Positions 11,041 through 20,768 of a stretch of 64,000 nt of DNA are shown piece by piece. Under the pieces are notes generated by a model. The model made no database searches. It had not been told where the DNA came from and saw only the letters and a program-made list of their open reading frames with translations. Each line of letters opens with the position of its first letter. The stretch's first letter is position 1. The translations under genes and the position numbers were made by a program. This DNA is from Picochlorum sp. 'celeri' (Eukaryota; Chlorophyta; Trebouxiophyceae): contig JAACMV010000019.1 in NCBI GenBank assembly GCA_010909725.1, forward strand, positions 248,001-312,000, in the 5' to 3' direction.

Positions 11041-11575
11041 GCAAGTGCATGCATGCTTGCTTGTCTCTCTACATACCATCTTCCATATCACCACCACCAC
11101 CATCTTCTTCACTATTTTCATAAACATCAACAATATATAGTAGTGTAACAATATAGAAGTGATCATGCGTGTATATATACCACAGAACATTATTAGAAAA
11201 TGTTTGGTATTCCAATACAAGGAAGTGTTGTCAGACACGTAATGTGCTGACGTGGACGAATCTCCTCAAACTTGATGGACCATATGGCATGCATAGTAGA
11301 AGAAAGTACACTCTAGTTACTATAAACAGTGTTTATCTTGTATTCAAAAACTGTGCGATACTCGTTGTTGGTCTGTGACAAGAAAGGGTTTTTCAAAACG
11401 AGAAAGACAAGTCTTGATTCACAGATCGTCTACTTCCGAGGAGCATAACCGTTTGGCTCTCAGCAAAGCATATCATTTAATTTAATAATTGAGTTTTACG
11501 TCAAAAAAAAAAGGAATTGTTCCTCTGCCTTGGAGTGCCTCAGGTAAGAAGAAGAAGAAGAAGAAAAACAAAGGA
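11041..11575. other. intergenic region
   Basis: 535 bp after calnexin. The 5' part is A/T and CAC/CAT rich (3' UTR with TGTAA at 11144-11148). From 11491 the frame of the downstream gene is already open but has no ATG. A donor-like CAG|GTAAGA sits at 11541-11549. Nothing else was recognised. Confidence 0.4.
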
Positions 11576-12739
11576 ATGAGTACGACTGCCATATTCGACA
11601 GGTCCGCGTGGTCTTTTCAGGGAAAGAAACGTCAGATTTCACACCAGTCATCTCCACGCAACAAGGACAGTGAAACATATCTTGGGCAGATATGGATGGA
11701 GTATATGCCTGGGTGGGTGGGCTATCTGTGCAGTTTCATCATGCCTATGATTACACTAGGTGCTGCTGCCATGACTGGCAGAAACACCACCCAATCTTGG
11801 GCTATTGCCTCGAGCATACTCACTGTTGTGTATGCCTTCATCGCTATTCCTCTACTTGATACAATACTGGGATCTGATTATACCAATACCAAGAAGGAAG
11901 ATGTGGAGTCTGCTCACACATATGGCAGATACAGAAGGCTAGTGCAGCTCTATGTCCCTGCAACATATGCCATGTTGGCAGGTGTGTGTCACCTGCTGTG
12001 CACACACAGAGATACAATGTCACTGGCGGCGTATATTGGGAGTATTGTGAGTTTGGGAGTCGCTAATTCAATGGCATTCACAGTAGCACATGAGCTCCTC
12101 CACAGCGCTGATCCATTTGAAAGGTGGTTGTCTTCTGTACTCTTGATCCCAAACTTCTACATGCACTGGACAAGGAGTCATTTGCAGCACCATTGTTGGA
12201 TAGGGACACCTAAAGACCCAGCAACTGCTCGAAAAGGAGAGACAGTGTATCATTTTTGGTGTAGAAGTATCTATGGGAATCTTATTGGTGGGTATGGAGC
12301 TGAGATGAAGAGGAAAAAGTATGCCAAGATTGCCATGTGGATTACTGCTCCTCTGGCACTGTTGCTAGCAACATATACATTCTATGGTTCCACTGGAGTG
12401 ACCATCCATCTTGGACAGGCACTCGTTGCCATTCTCATGCTGGAAACAGTCAATTACATTGAACACTATGGCTTACAGAGAAAACAAGGTCCAGATGGAA
12501 GATACGAGAGAACAATGCCAAAGCATTCCTGGAATGCAACAACAATATTCACCAACGCAGTTTCATTCAAGCTTCAACGACACTCTGATCACCACGCTCG
12601 GGAAACAGTTCCATACTTTTTACTCCAGCATGTTCAGGATGCCCCACAACTCCCTCACGGATACCCAGCGATGATGCTTGCATCCCTCATACCACCCTTG
12701 TTTTTTCGCATCATGAACCCAAGAATACCATCGTCATAG
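11576..12739 (+). CDS. AlkB-like integral membrane non-haem diiron hydroxylase
   Basis: From ATG 11576, 387 aa. The four His clusters of the alkane 1-monooxygenase class are present and spaced as expected: HELLH near 172, HLQHH near 202, NYIEHYGL near 293 and LQRHSDHH near 333. Class-diagnostic runs also match: TPKDPATARKGE after the second cluster and LPHGYPAMM near the end. Several hydrophobic helices surround them. AlkB enzymes insert one oxygen atom into terminal carbons of alkanes or related lipids and need rubredoxin; no rubredoxin domain or gene is visible here. The natural substrate in an alga is unknown. The NYIEHYGL and LQRH motifs separate it from fatty-acid desaturases. A 5' UTR intron is possible. 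Confidence 0.85.
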   Translation: MSTTAIFDRSAWSFQGKKRQISHQSSPRNKDSETYLGQIWMEYMPGWVGYLCSFIMPMITLGAAAMTGRNTTQSWAIASSILTVVYAFIAIPLLDTILGSDYTNTKKEDVESAHTYGRYRRLVQLYVPATYAMLAGVCHLLCTHRDTMSLAAYIGSIVSLGVANSMAFTVAHELLHSADPFERWLSSVLLIPNFYMHWTRSHLQHHCWIGTPKDPATARKGETVYHFWCRSIYGNLIGGYGAEMKRKKYAKIAMWITAPLALLLATYTFYGSTGVTIHLGQALVAILMLETVNYIEHYGLQRKQGPDGRYERTMPKHSWNATTIFTNAVSFKLQRHSDHHARETVPYFLLQHVQDAPQLPHGYPAMMLASLIPPLFFRIMNPRIPSS

Positions 12740-12876
12740 TAGTATATATATGTATGTATCTTTCTTCCTATAATACTGTCATCGTGTAAAGTAAAATACA
12801 CCTCCTTGTTGCTAAAATCCCTTTGACCACTCAGATGGATGTGGATACACAAGAAGATACATGTGTAGATTCTTCC

Positions 12877-13200
12877 CTACCGACGCCCACCCTGACTGGT
12901 TACAAACTCCAACAACACATCTTTAATCATTGCTTTCGTAAAAGGTCTATACTGCTTCGTATACGGGTCAAACACCAACATGGACAGATCAGGAACCCGA
13001 TCGATATACTCGTACAAATCTGCCATATTATACGTCAATTCCTTCCTATCAGGGTTAAACTCTCTAAGCTGATTTTCAAAAATCTGCGTCAATCCACCTG
13101 CTGCACTCTTCAGAGATGGAAAATCGTAAAACGTTCTACTGCTTGCAGCTTGGTCTTGCTGAAACAGAAGGATTGTGTGAGTATCTTTGGGAGCACTCAT
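12877..13200 (-). CDS. ERH: Enhancer of rudimentary homolog
   Basis: 107 aa; ERH proteins are about 104. The conserved stretches are HTILLFQQ near the N-terminus, LTYNMADLYEYIDRVPDLSMLVFD, and YRPFTKAMIKD. ERH is a small dimeric nuclear factor linked to mRNA splicing and RNA decay complexes. The gene is divergent from UFD1, with 299 bp between starts. A Gly-Arg end (SQGGRR) replaces the usual Gln/Ala-rich tail. It is intronless and complete. Confidence 0.93.
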   Translation of the reverse strand: MSAPKDTHTILLFQQDQAASSRTFYDFPSLKSAAGGLTQIFENQLREFNPDRKELTYNMADLYEYIDRVPDLSMLVFDPYTKQYRPFTKAMIKDVLLEFVTSQGGRR

Positions 13201-13499
13201 GTCTATTTGTCATAAAATAATACATCAACGTTTTCTGAACATTGCCTTTTCACGGATCGGTGTTTGTATTTCATGGCTCAGTATACCACTAGAGGTATTT
13301 TTTAATATTCCATTTACAGAGTTTCGTAGTCGATCAACCAGGGATAGGTCTTGTTCTGGGTAACGACTGCAGCCAGAACAATCGTAACGACAACGAATAC
13401 AAAGGTTCAACTCTGCAGGACTGTGTTATTGAAAAGAACGGGCCTATTGAGGCGAGTCTGTATTTCATTTTTAAATCAGTGAGGGATCAACGACGCACC

Positions 13500-14507
13500 A
13501 TGTTCTTTTTTGGGGGTGGTCAGCAGCACTTTGAGGCCCATTTTAGGTGTTATCCTGTTTCCTTTATTGAAAAGTCGAGTGCAGAGCAAGGGGATAAGAT
13601 ATTCCTTCCACCAACTGCTTTGAATAGGCTGGCTCAGTTGCACATCGAGTATCCCATGCTGTTTCGAGCAGAGAATTCTCGAGCTGGTCGATTTACGCAT
13701 TGTGGTGTGCTGGAGTTTATAGCAGACGAAGGATCTGCGTATCTGCCGTACTGGATGATGCAGAATTTAGGTCTTCAGGAGGGTGAGGTTCTCAAATTGT
13801 CCAATGCATCGCTTCCAAAGGGGTCGTATGTCAAATTACAGCCTCACTCGAAGGATTTTCTGGATATATCGAATCCCAAGGCTGTTCTGGAGACGACATT
13901 GCGAGGATTTTCGTGTCTGACGGTGGGGGATACGATACCCATTCACTATAATAATAAAGTATATCAGATTGATATTATTGATGCAAAGCCGGCAGAGGCG
14001 ATTTCGGTGATTGAGACGGATTGTAATGTTGACTTTGCGCCACCGTTGGATTATGTGGAGGAGACTACGGTACCCATGAGTGGCGTGTCTGCAGCTGGAG
14101 CAACATCATCCTCTGTCAGTCAACAGAGCCTTGGTGGGTCTGCAAAGCAGGAGGCGGTTGAGGAGCCACCTCAGCCGCGGTTCTCTGCATTTACAGGATC
14201 GGCGAAGCGATTGGATGGAAAACCTGCGTCGGAAGCTCCGCCGCTCCCAGCTCAGGGTCCTTCATCAACAACAGATAATGCTGTGTCTGGTGCTCCACCA
14301 AGTAATGGACTAGGGAGGAAGAAGAGCGGTAAACTCATGTTTAAAGATAGATTGGCAGCCAAGTTTAGTAGTCCTGATGCTCAGACGTCTTCAGCATCCC
14401 AGGCAAAGAAACCATCATCAGACACTGATGGTGTAGATGCAGCAGAAAAGAAGGATGCGGAGGATGGTTTCAAGCCTTTCCAGGGAAAGTCGTATCGACT
14501 CGCATAG
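13500..14507 (+). CDS. UFD1: UFD1, substrate-binding cofactor of CDC48/p97
   Basis: 335 aa from ATG 13500, which aligns with the family start. The double-psi barrel/UT3 fold (about 5-185) shows the hallmark runs IFLPPTALNRL, THCGVLEF, YLPYWMMQNL, SKDFLDISNPKAVLE and NVDFAPPLDYVE. The tail carries two CDC48-binding SHP-like boxes, FTGSAKRLDG (about 230) and FQGKSYRL at the extreme C-terminus. With NPL4 it brings ubiquitinated substrates to CDC48 in ER-associated and chromatin-associated degradation. RRP36 starts only 49 bp downstream on the same strand. TGTAA lies at 14535. A CDC48-like ATPase lies 2 kb away. Confidence 0.95.
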   Translation: MFFFGGGQQHFEAHFRCYPVSFIEKSSAEQGDKIFLPPTALNRLAQLHIEYPMLFRAENSRAGRFTHCGVLEFIADEGSAYLPYWMMQNLGLQEGEVLKLSNASLPKGSYVKLQPHSKDFLDISNPKAVLETTLRGFSCLTVGDTIPIHYNNKVYQIDIIDAKPAEAISVIETDCNVDFAPPLDYVEETTVPMSGVSAAGATSSSVSQQSLGGSAKQEAVEEPPQPRFSAFTGSAKRLDGKPASEAPPLPAQGPSSTTDNAVSGAPPSNGLGRKKSGKLMFKDRLAAKFSSPDAQTSSASQAKKPSSDTDGVDAAEKKDAEDGFKPFQGKSYRLA

Positions 14508-14556
14508 TCCTGATATACAAATAAATACATGTATTGTAAAAATATTGGGAGGGTAT

Positions 14557-15471
14557 ATGCGTGAAAGAAAGAGAGGGTTGCATGCGGACATGGGACATGC
14601 AGGCTTGGAGAAACATCATTTGGACGGTGGCAGTGACGAGGAGGATGTGATATCGGCAGAAAATTCATCTGAATATGAGCGTGATAGTCCTGGTAGCAGC
14701 AGTAGTAGTAGTGGGTTTGAGGACGACGAGGACGAGCAAGAGATTGATAGGGACTCGCTGTTGCCGCTTGGGCAACGCGTGCAATTGTACCAGCGAGGTG
14801 AGATTGCTCTTCCAAAGAAGCATGCCATCTCTGAATCAAAACGTCGACAGAAAGAGCAAGATGGTGGTGAGACAGAGTCACAAAAGGAGGAGGAGAAGAA
14901 CAAGAAGAAGAAAAAGGTGTTCACAAGAGAACACAAGCATAGACCAGTGGAAATGTCTTCCAAGAAGCCTGTTTCTGTGCTTCGAGATTCCCTTCTAGGT
15001 CTTGGAGACGGTTCTGGAATGAAGAAAAAGCGTGTCAGAGATCCTCGGTTTGACTCATTGTCTGGAAGGTATGAGGAGAAGGATTTCAAAAAAAGGTATT
15101 CCTTTGTGTTTGATGAGAAGCTTCCAGAAGAGCGCCGTGAACTGAAAGAATCATTGTCAAAGATAAAAAGTGCTCGAAAGAAGGAGAGACTGCAGAAGAA
15201 ATTGCAAAAGGTTACCCAGCAGCTCAAGACGGAGGAGGCTCGGCGGCGAAAAGAGTCCCGCAGGGAGAAAGTTTTGGAAGCACACAAGCAGGCTACGCGC
15301 GGCCAATCTCGTAAATATCATCTGAAGAAGAGCGAGATAAAGAAACAAGAGCTTCTGTTGCAGTATAAGGAGTTGAAGGAGAGTGGGCAATTGCAAAAGT
15401 ATATGGAAAAGAGGAGAAGGAAGAATTCAGCAAAGGACCACAGGTATTTACCGATGCGCAAAGACGCGTGA
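14557..15471 (+). CDS. RRP36: RRP36 rRNA-processing factor (90S pre-ribosome)
   Basis: 304 aa from ATG 14557; MGHAGLE at 14590 is an alternative start. The first 120 residues are acidic and Ser-rich, then Lys-rich. The RRP36 domain (about 130-304) has RPVEMSSKKPVSVLRD, RDPRFDSLSGRY, a FxKRYSFVFDE block, a long basic coiled coil, YHLKKSEIKKQELL and the terminal KYMEKRRRKNSAKDHRYLP. It acts in early pre-18S cleavage in the nucleolus. SURF6 was considered, but these motifs are specific to RRP36. Confidence 0.92.
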   Translation: MRERKRGLHADMGHAGLEKHHLDGGSDEEDVISAENSSEYERDSPGSSSSSSGFEDDEDEQEIDRDSLLPLGQRVQLYQRGEIALPKKHAISESKRRQKEQDGGETESQKEEEKNKKKKKVFTREHKHRPVEMSSKKPVSVLRDSLLGLGDGSGMKKKRVRDPRFDSLSGRYEEKDFKKRYSFVFDEKLPEERRELKESLSKIKSARKKERLQKKLQKVTQQLKTEEARRRKESRREKVLEAHKQATRGQSRKYHLKKSEIKKQELLLQYKELKESGQLQKYMEKRRRKNSAKDHRYLPMRKDA

Positions 15472-15530
15472 TGATGTTCTGTTCCGCCTACTTCTCTTCT
15501 TTGAATCAATAGTGTTATAGTAATAAATTA

Positions 15531-16349
15531 TTATGTGAATGTAAGATCTGCACTGAGGACTGCCAGTGCTTCAGATGGCAGCAAAAGAAATGAATCCAGA
15601 AAACCATCCCCAGTCTTTGGGACTTGCGCGACACCAGCGAGCTTTGCTTTTCCACTTCCATTCATCATACGGGCACCAGATCCCCGTAATAAAGTACCGG
15701 ATGATCCCTCTGTAGAGAGCGTCGTTGCAACAGAAAGAGGTTTTGCATGGTACAGTGAACCAGCATCGAATTGGAACAAGGCATCAAAGTTGAGATTCGT
15801 CTCACCAGTTCTCCTATTCACAGTACCTTTCAACTCTTTCGGAATAATACGGATTTGCAGTGGTGGAGGAATGGGAACCCCGATGACTTTGGTGGATGCA
15901 TAATCTATTGGGGGAATATTCAATGTGCTGGCATCAAATTCAACATGCAAGATGTCTCCTTCCTGAGATACAACGCGTCCTCTTCCACCTCCTCCACTTG
16001 CATTGTACGAAAATTTTGGATACACAGACACTGCAAGAGAGCAATCGCTCAACGTGGACAACACAACATCCCCCACCGTTGCTGTCTGTGCCACTGGCTC
16101 CAAAGTAGTAACAAGATCTTCAGCTGCCCGGGCGCTCGAAGGCTGCAACCCCATTAAATAACCTATTCCTATGATGCATGCATCTTTGATAACCTCGGAT
16201 CTCCTTCTACTGTACCCTGCTCCGCTATCGGTGCCAGAACCAACACGCTCACCTGCTGCACATTGTGGTACAACAGAATATCGCTGAGACACCCTTCTGG
16301 GATTCAAAAACAATCCATGATGACTATTCGTCACCACCGATGGCTTCAT
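15531..16349 (-). CDS. putative thylakoid-lumen/plastid conserved protein
   Basis: 272 aa. A Ser/Arg-rich transit-like N-terminus is followed near residue 48 by an RRR cluster, a hydrophobic stretch (ACIIGIGYLMGL) and an AxA cleavage-like site (SSARAAED). This is the layout of Tat-type lumen-targeting signals. The mature part is beta-rich, with GVPIPPPLQIRIIPKEL, a run LNFDALFQFDAG, and an ending DGFLDSFLLLPSEALAVL. I believe related proteins occur in plants and green algae, but I cannot name the family or a function. It is divergent from the AAA gene, with 238 bp between starts. Confidence 0.55.
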   Translation of the reverse strand: MKPSVVTNSHHGLFLNPRRVSQRYSVVPQCAAGERVGSGTDSGAGYSRRRSEVIKDACIIGIGYLMGLQPSSARAAEDLVTTLEPVAQTATVGDVVLSTLSDCSLAVSVYPKFSYNASGGGGRGRVVSQEGDILHVEFDASTLNIPPIDYASTKVIGVPIPPPLQIRIIPKELKGTVNRRTGETNLNFDALFQFDAGSLYHAKPLSVATTLSTEGSSGTLLRGSGARMMNGSGKAKLAGVAQVPKTGDGFLDSFLLLPSEALAVLSADLTFT

Positions 16350-16587
16350 CGTTGTATTTGATAAAATAGACTGCCTCTGGCAATGAAACCGGTGTAGCCA
16401 AATGGGTGGTTCAGAATCAAGTAGCAGGTGCCTGCTTCATTGCACCCATTGGATGCATTTCATCATAATTTCCTCACAATCTCTGCAAATGATGCATTTG
16501 GTATAGTAATTATATCACAATATTCACCTTACAGATACCAAAGGACTCCTAGACACTGAGAAGAGAACGTAAGATATACAAAACGAC

Positions 16588-19044
16588 ATGTCTGAACCCA
16601 TGGTGTCAACCATGACACCCGGGTCGTGGTGGCAAACGTCCTCCATTTTCGGAGGCGGAGGCACCTATAGAGAGCCAGAAACATCTAGTATTATTGTTGC
16701 TGATAGAGAGCCTGCTGTGGAGAGGACGGGGGAAGAAGATACGAATGCTCAGCGTGCTATTGGAGGAGCAAGGTCACAGAGTCGATTCTTAGGAAAGACT
16801 GCGACGCCCTTGTTTCGCGAGGCAGCGATGAGTGCTCAGACTACTAGCAAGAAGAATGAGGATATACTTGTGGGTGGAATGGATACAGATTGGGGATTGG
16901 GTGGAAACAAGAGCTGGGTGCAGAATGGTGTACGGTGTGATGGGTTGCCTCTTGATGCTGGTCAACAGGGGTGGGTGTTTTGTTTCGATGAATGGAAGTG
17001 GGTTAGAGACAATGGTGAATGTACGTCAGAGATGTTGCAATGTATGGAACGATCGAAAATGGAGCATATGATTGCTGCCAGGAGATGGGGGGATGGGCGT
17101 GATGCTTTGCTGCGAGAGTCGGCAGCATATGATGCAACCATGAAACGAAAGCGCGAGGTGAAACAAGAAAATGGTGCTCGTGGATTCAAATCTGTTGGTG
17201 GATTTGAAGGTTTGAAGAAAAAGTTACGGGAGCATATTGTGATTCCATTGAAGCACAGAGATTTGTGTCAGAGACTTGGTGTTGCTGCTGGTAGAGGTGT
17301 CTTATTACATGGACCTTCAGGGTCGGGTAAAACATATGTATTATCGAGGCTTGAGCAAGAGAGTGGTGTTCCTGTTATCACTGTATCATGCCCAGAGTGT
17401 GTGGGAAACGAGGATGCAGAGAACAGGTTGAAGAGTGCATTCAGAAAGGCAACGTCATGTGCACCATCCATATTATTTTTCGATAATTTCGAAGCTCTGG
17501 TCCCAAATAAAGATAGTGCATCATCGAATAGCATTGATTCATTCTCAACGAATCTTTTTGTGAGCCTTTTAGATTCCTTGCGGGATTCTGGACCAGATGT
17601 TGCTGTTGTTTGTGCAACAAACCAACTGGGATCCATTGATCCATCATTGCGAAGGTACGGTCGGTTGGATACAGAGCTGTACATGGGAAGTCCATCTCCA
17701 GAAGATCGATTGGAAATTTTGAAAGGCTGCATTGCGCATGCACAGTGTGCAGCAGACGTGGACTTGTCAGCTCTATGTGATGATATGCAAGGCTTTTTGG
17801 CAGCAGACATCGCAGCCACTGTATCTGAAGCAGCACTTGCAGCAGTCATAGATAGCCTGGATGGTGCAATTGATATCTCAACGCCTCCTGAATCTCTGCC
17901 AGTCATAGAGATGAAGCACCTCATCGCCTCTGTGCAATCGCTTCGACCAGGTGTGTTGAGATCTTTTGGGATGCATCTTCCACAGACCAGCAAGACATCC
18001 TGGGATGATATCGGTGGGTTGGAAGACGTGAAGAATGAACTTAAAGAGCTTATTGAATGGCCCACACATCATTATTCTATCATAGAGCAGTATGGGATGG
18101 CCATGAGTTCTGGAGCGCTCCTCTATGGCCCCCCAGGCTGTGGCAAGACACTCCTCGCAAAAGCGGTCGCCCATTCCTGCAAAGCTAATTTTGTATGTAT
18201 TAATGGACCTGAAGTGCTACAAAAGTGGATGGGTGAAAGCGAGCGTACAATCCGAGAGATTTTTGCGGCTGCAAGACTATCAAAACCATGTGTTGTGTTT
18301 ATTGATGAATTGGATGCCTTGGCACCAAGACGACGAACATCATCGACAGTCGGAGCAAGCAACGACGGGGATATTGCAGCACGAGTCGTAGCACAATTAC
18401 TCTGCGAAATTGATGGGGTGGAGAGAGAAAAGACAAGCGGTGTCATTGTGATTGGTGCTACAAATAGACCTGAAACAATTGATCCAGCCCTTTTACGACC
18501 AGGACGCTTGGCACAGTTGATTCATGTGCCTCTCCCAGACCATGAAGGACGCATATCAATCTTGAAAAAGTCGCTGTCCAAGTGCCCAAAGGAAGAAGGC
18601 TTTGACCTGGAAGAATTTGCCATGGAGCACGAGGACATGTTTGAGGGATTCAGTGGAGCTGACATTGCTGAACTCGCTCGCAGAGCCTCGAAGCATCTCA
18701 TTCACGCAAGCATACAACAAGGATCAACAGACGGCATCGTGTTGACAAAGGACCACCTAGTCCATGCAGCAGAGGGTACCAGGCGATCAGTGTCTGCACA
18801 GTCTGCTGCATACTTCAACTCTGTCTTGGACACCATGGCGTCTGGTACTCCCATCACCGGTGGCAGCTCGGACGGACATATCCCAATGAAACTTGCTGTA
18901 TCTCTGACGCAGCAAGTCGTCCAATCCAAATGCTCCCACCTACAGAGCAGGATTGAGGAATTGGAACAGCTCCTACACCAGCATGGAATGGAGATTCCAC
19001 CGGACCACGCCTCATCAGATGATACCGATCAAATGCACCATTAA
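16588..19044 (+). CDS. CDC48-like tandem AAA+ ATPase with altered D1 Walker B
   Basis: 818 aa. A non-conserved N-terminal region (1-200) contains a Trp-rich stretch (GWVFCFDEWKWV). D1 (about 205-420) has Walker A GPSGSGKT near 241, but Walker B reads LFFDNF, so the catalytic Glu is Asn. Its arginine-finger region is RRYGRLD. D2 (about 475-730) is intact: GPPGCGKT near 513, FIDELDAL near 568, sensor ATNRP and RPGR. The C-terminus ends in a short coiled coil. It is related to CDC48 and its paralogs (SPATA5-like, CDC48C-like, PEX1). The N-terminus does not look like the CDC48 N-domain, so orthology is unclear. D2 probably supplies the ATPase power (inference). Confidence 0.8.
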   Translation: MSEPMVSTMTPGSWWQTSSIFGGGGTYREPETSSIIVADREPAVERTGEEDTNAQRAIGGARSQSRFLGKTATPLFREAAMSAQTTSKKNEDILVGGMDTDWGLGGNKSWVQNGVRCDGLPLDAGQQGWVFCFDEWKWVRDNGECTSEMLQCMERSKMEHMIAARRWGDGRDALLRESAAYDATMKRKREVKQENGARGFKSVGGFEGLKKKLREHIVIPLKHRDLCQRLGVAAGRGVLLHGPSGSGKTYVLSRLEQESGVPVITVSCPECVGNEDAENRLKSAFRKATSCAPSILFFDNFEALVPNKDSASSNSIDSFSTNLFVSLLDSLRDSGPDVAVVCATNQLGSIDPSLRRYGRLDTELYMGSPSPEDRLEILKGCIAHAQCAADVDLSALCDDMQGFLAADIAATVSEAALAAVIDSLDGAIDISTPPESLPVIEMKHLIASVQSLRPGVLRSFGMHLPQTSKTSWDDIGGLEDVKNELKELIEWPTHHYSIIEQYGMAMSSGALLYGPPGCGKTLLAKAVAHSCKANFVCINGPEVLQKWMGESERTIREIFAAARLSKPCVVFIDELDALAPRRRTSSTVGASNDGDIAARVVAQLLCEIDGVEREKTSGVIVIGATNRPETIDPALLRPGRLAQLIHVPLPDHEGRISILKKSLSKCPKEEGFDLEEFAMEHEDMFEGFSGADIAELARRASKHLIHASIQQGSTDGIVLTKDHLVHAAEGTRRSVSAQSAAYFNSVLDTMASGTPITGGSSDGHIPMKLAVSLTQQVVQSKCSHLQSRIEELEQLLHQHGMEIPPDHASSDDTDQMHH

Positions 19045-19096
19045 GTCAAATTCAATTTTAAAAATATTGCATTGAATAATAGAAATAGATAGCCAC

Positions 19097-19830
19097 ATGG
19101 CAGGATGGCGTCGGGCTATCAAGCCCATGTTTGACAAACAAAAATGGAAAATCCTTCGCGGCGATCAAGTGATGATTCGATCAGGTAAAGATGCTGGTCA
19201 AATAGGTACTGTGACCAAGGTTATTAGAGATGAGAAGTTTCCCAGAGTACTCATTGAAGGTCTCAACTTGGTACGTTGTATTAATTAATTACACTTGTTT
19301 CTTAAGACACGCATGGAACCAATGCGATATATATTCTCATGTTGAGGCCTATAGACAGCTCATACTGACATCTGAATATGCAGAATAAACGCGCCGTCAA
19401 AAAGACGCAAGAGAATCCTGGTGGTATGGTCAGTGTGGAGAGCCCTGTGGCCTATGCCAACGTAAGCCTGATCGATCCTGTGACGAAAGCTCCCGTCAAG
19501 GTCACATGGAGGTATCTTGAGGATGGAACAAAGGTTCGAGTGACTCGAGGGAATCTGGCATCTGGGTCAATCATCCCTCGGCCCGAGATTCTTGGCCAGA
19601 GGAGAAAGCCTCGACCCGCAACTCTGGGAACCTCGGATACCACTGTTGATGTAGCATCCGAAGAGACGTTTACTGGTCCAGGAGAGTTGCCAACAGCATT
19701 GAAAGAATTCATGAAAGACTTTGGGCACGGATCTCCGGATGCCCCGACGCGCTTTCGATATTCAAAGCGGGCACTTCTCATGTCCCCTCCTGCGTCATCT
19801 GATGATGCAGGAAATACATCATCTCGATGA
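19097..19830 (+). CDS. MRPL24: mitochondrial ribosomal protein uL24m
   Basis: Exons 19097-19270 and 19384-19830 (113-nt intron, GTACGT...ATGCAG, phase 0), 206 aa. The KOW motif spans WKILRGDQVMIRSGKDAGQIGTV. The plant mitochondrial L24 features are GGMVSVESPVAYANVSLIDP, RYLEDGTKVRV and SGSIIPRPEIL. The C-terminal 50 residues exceed the usual length and are poorly conserved. It is a component of the large mitochondrial ribosomal subunit. The lack of a long presequence is usual for this plant family. Confidence 0.92.
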
Positions 19831-20000
19831 TGGATGGAGTAACGATTATTTATTAGTAGTATCATGTACATGTATAAACCGATTGAAAGAATGTATGTTC
19901 TGTTGGTGTGACTGTGTGGTGCGGCATTTACATCACGTCAATGAAATAAAATCAAGTACAATCAGTAGTACGATGACTGAGAAAAAAAGAATGCTTCTCT

Positions 20001-20768
20001 CTACATGGTGAAGAGCACACTGATGAAAGCTGCTGCTATCAAAATAGCGTTTTTATTCCAGGCCGTCACTCCAGACGATGCTGGAGGTGCCTTGCCCAGA
20101 TCAGTCACGTGAGGCTCTGTGCCCAGAGTCGTCACCTGTGGACTCTCATTCTCCGTGTTGCCCATGACCCGTTTCTCTAATGCTTTCAAAAGACTTTCTC
20201 TATCTGGAACCGATTTCTGGGGCACATACTCTACTGCTGGAGCCCCTACAGACCTGGTTTGGAATGTAGATATCAGAGGAACATCCTCTTCTTCTTCTGA
20301 CGAAGGAGCTGGGGACGGAGGTATATCAGCCAAATCACTGTTTGTCTGCTCGAGCAATGCCAGCAGCATGTCCTTCCTCTTCTCCAAATCCTCCTTTGAA
20401 AACTCTGTCAAATCTGTCGATGCAGACGACGCTGCTTCATTTACAAATGGATTCTCTGGACTCGTACTCGCTCTATCAAGGATTGGGACACCACCGCCCT
20501 CATTCGATGGGGGCGGTGCTCCTGGAACGAATGGATCCGTTCCCCCACCGAATTTATCATAATGCTCTATGGGCGTGCTCGACTCATATCGAATATTTGT
20601 ATACGCAAACGTAGGACTCGATTGAAGCAACTCTCTGGAAATTCCAAAGCTTTCAAACTCATCTTCTGTGGCTCTGCTCCGCACCACCAATAGCAGGAGG
20701 AGGAACACCAACGTCACAAGATGTCCACCCCCCCTCCCATGAGTATGGACAAAAAAAGAATGCTTCAT
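20001..20768 (-). CDS. secreted, probably GPI-anchored protein of unknown family (paralog A)
   Basis: 255 aa from ATG 20768. A signal peptide (hydrophobic core VTLVFLLLLLVV, then RSRATED) starts the protein. Then come ISRELLQ, the block YTNIRYESSTPIEHY, KFGGGTDPFV, a second PFV run (NPFVNEAAS) and a helical LLALLEQTNSDLA. A Pro/Ser/Glu-rich region leads to a hydrophobic C-terminal tail (AILIAAAFISVLFTM) with no charged end, as in a GPI signal. The same ordered blocks occur in the next gene (21368-21859). I recognise no known family. The frame stays open upstream to 21104 but without an ATG, so that extension is unlikely to be coding. Confidence 0.65.
   Translation of the reverse strand: MKHSFFVHTHGRGGGHLVTLVFLLLLLVVRSRATEDEFESFGISRELLQSSPTFAYTNIRYESSTPIEHYDKFGGGTDPFVPGAPPPSNEGGGVPILDRASTSPENPFVNEAASSASTDLTEFSKEDLEKRKDMLLALLEQTNSDLADIPPSPAPSSEEEEDVPLISTFQTRSVGAPAVEYVPQKSVPDRESLLKALEKRVMGNTENESPQVTTLGTEPHVTDLGKAPPASSGVTAWNKNAILIAAAFISVLFTM

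Noticed and set aside
11491..11575. Upstream coding extension of the AlkB-like gene
   Set aside because: There is no ATG in the open part, and it is a Lys-rich A/G run with a donor-like site, more like a 5' UTR.
13500..19044. A symbiont-type (SELMA) UFD1-CDC48 pair of a secondary plastid
   Set aside because: UFD1 has no bipartite presequence, and plastid proteins here have simple transit peptides, so a primary plastid is more likely.
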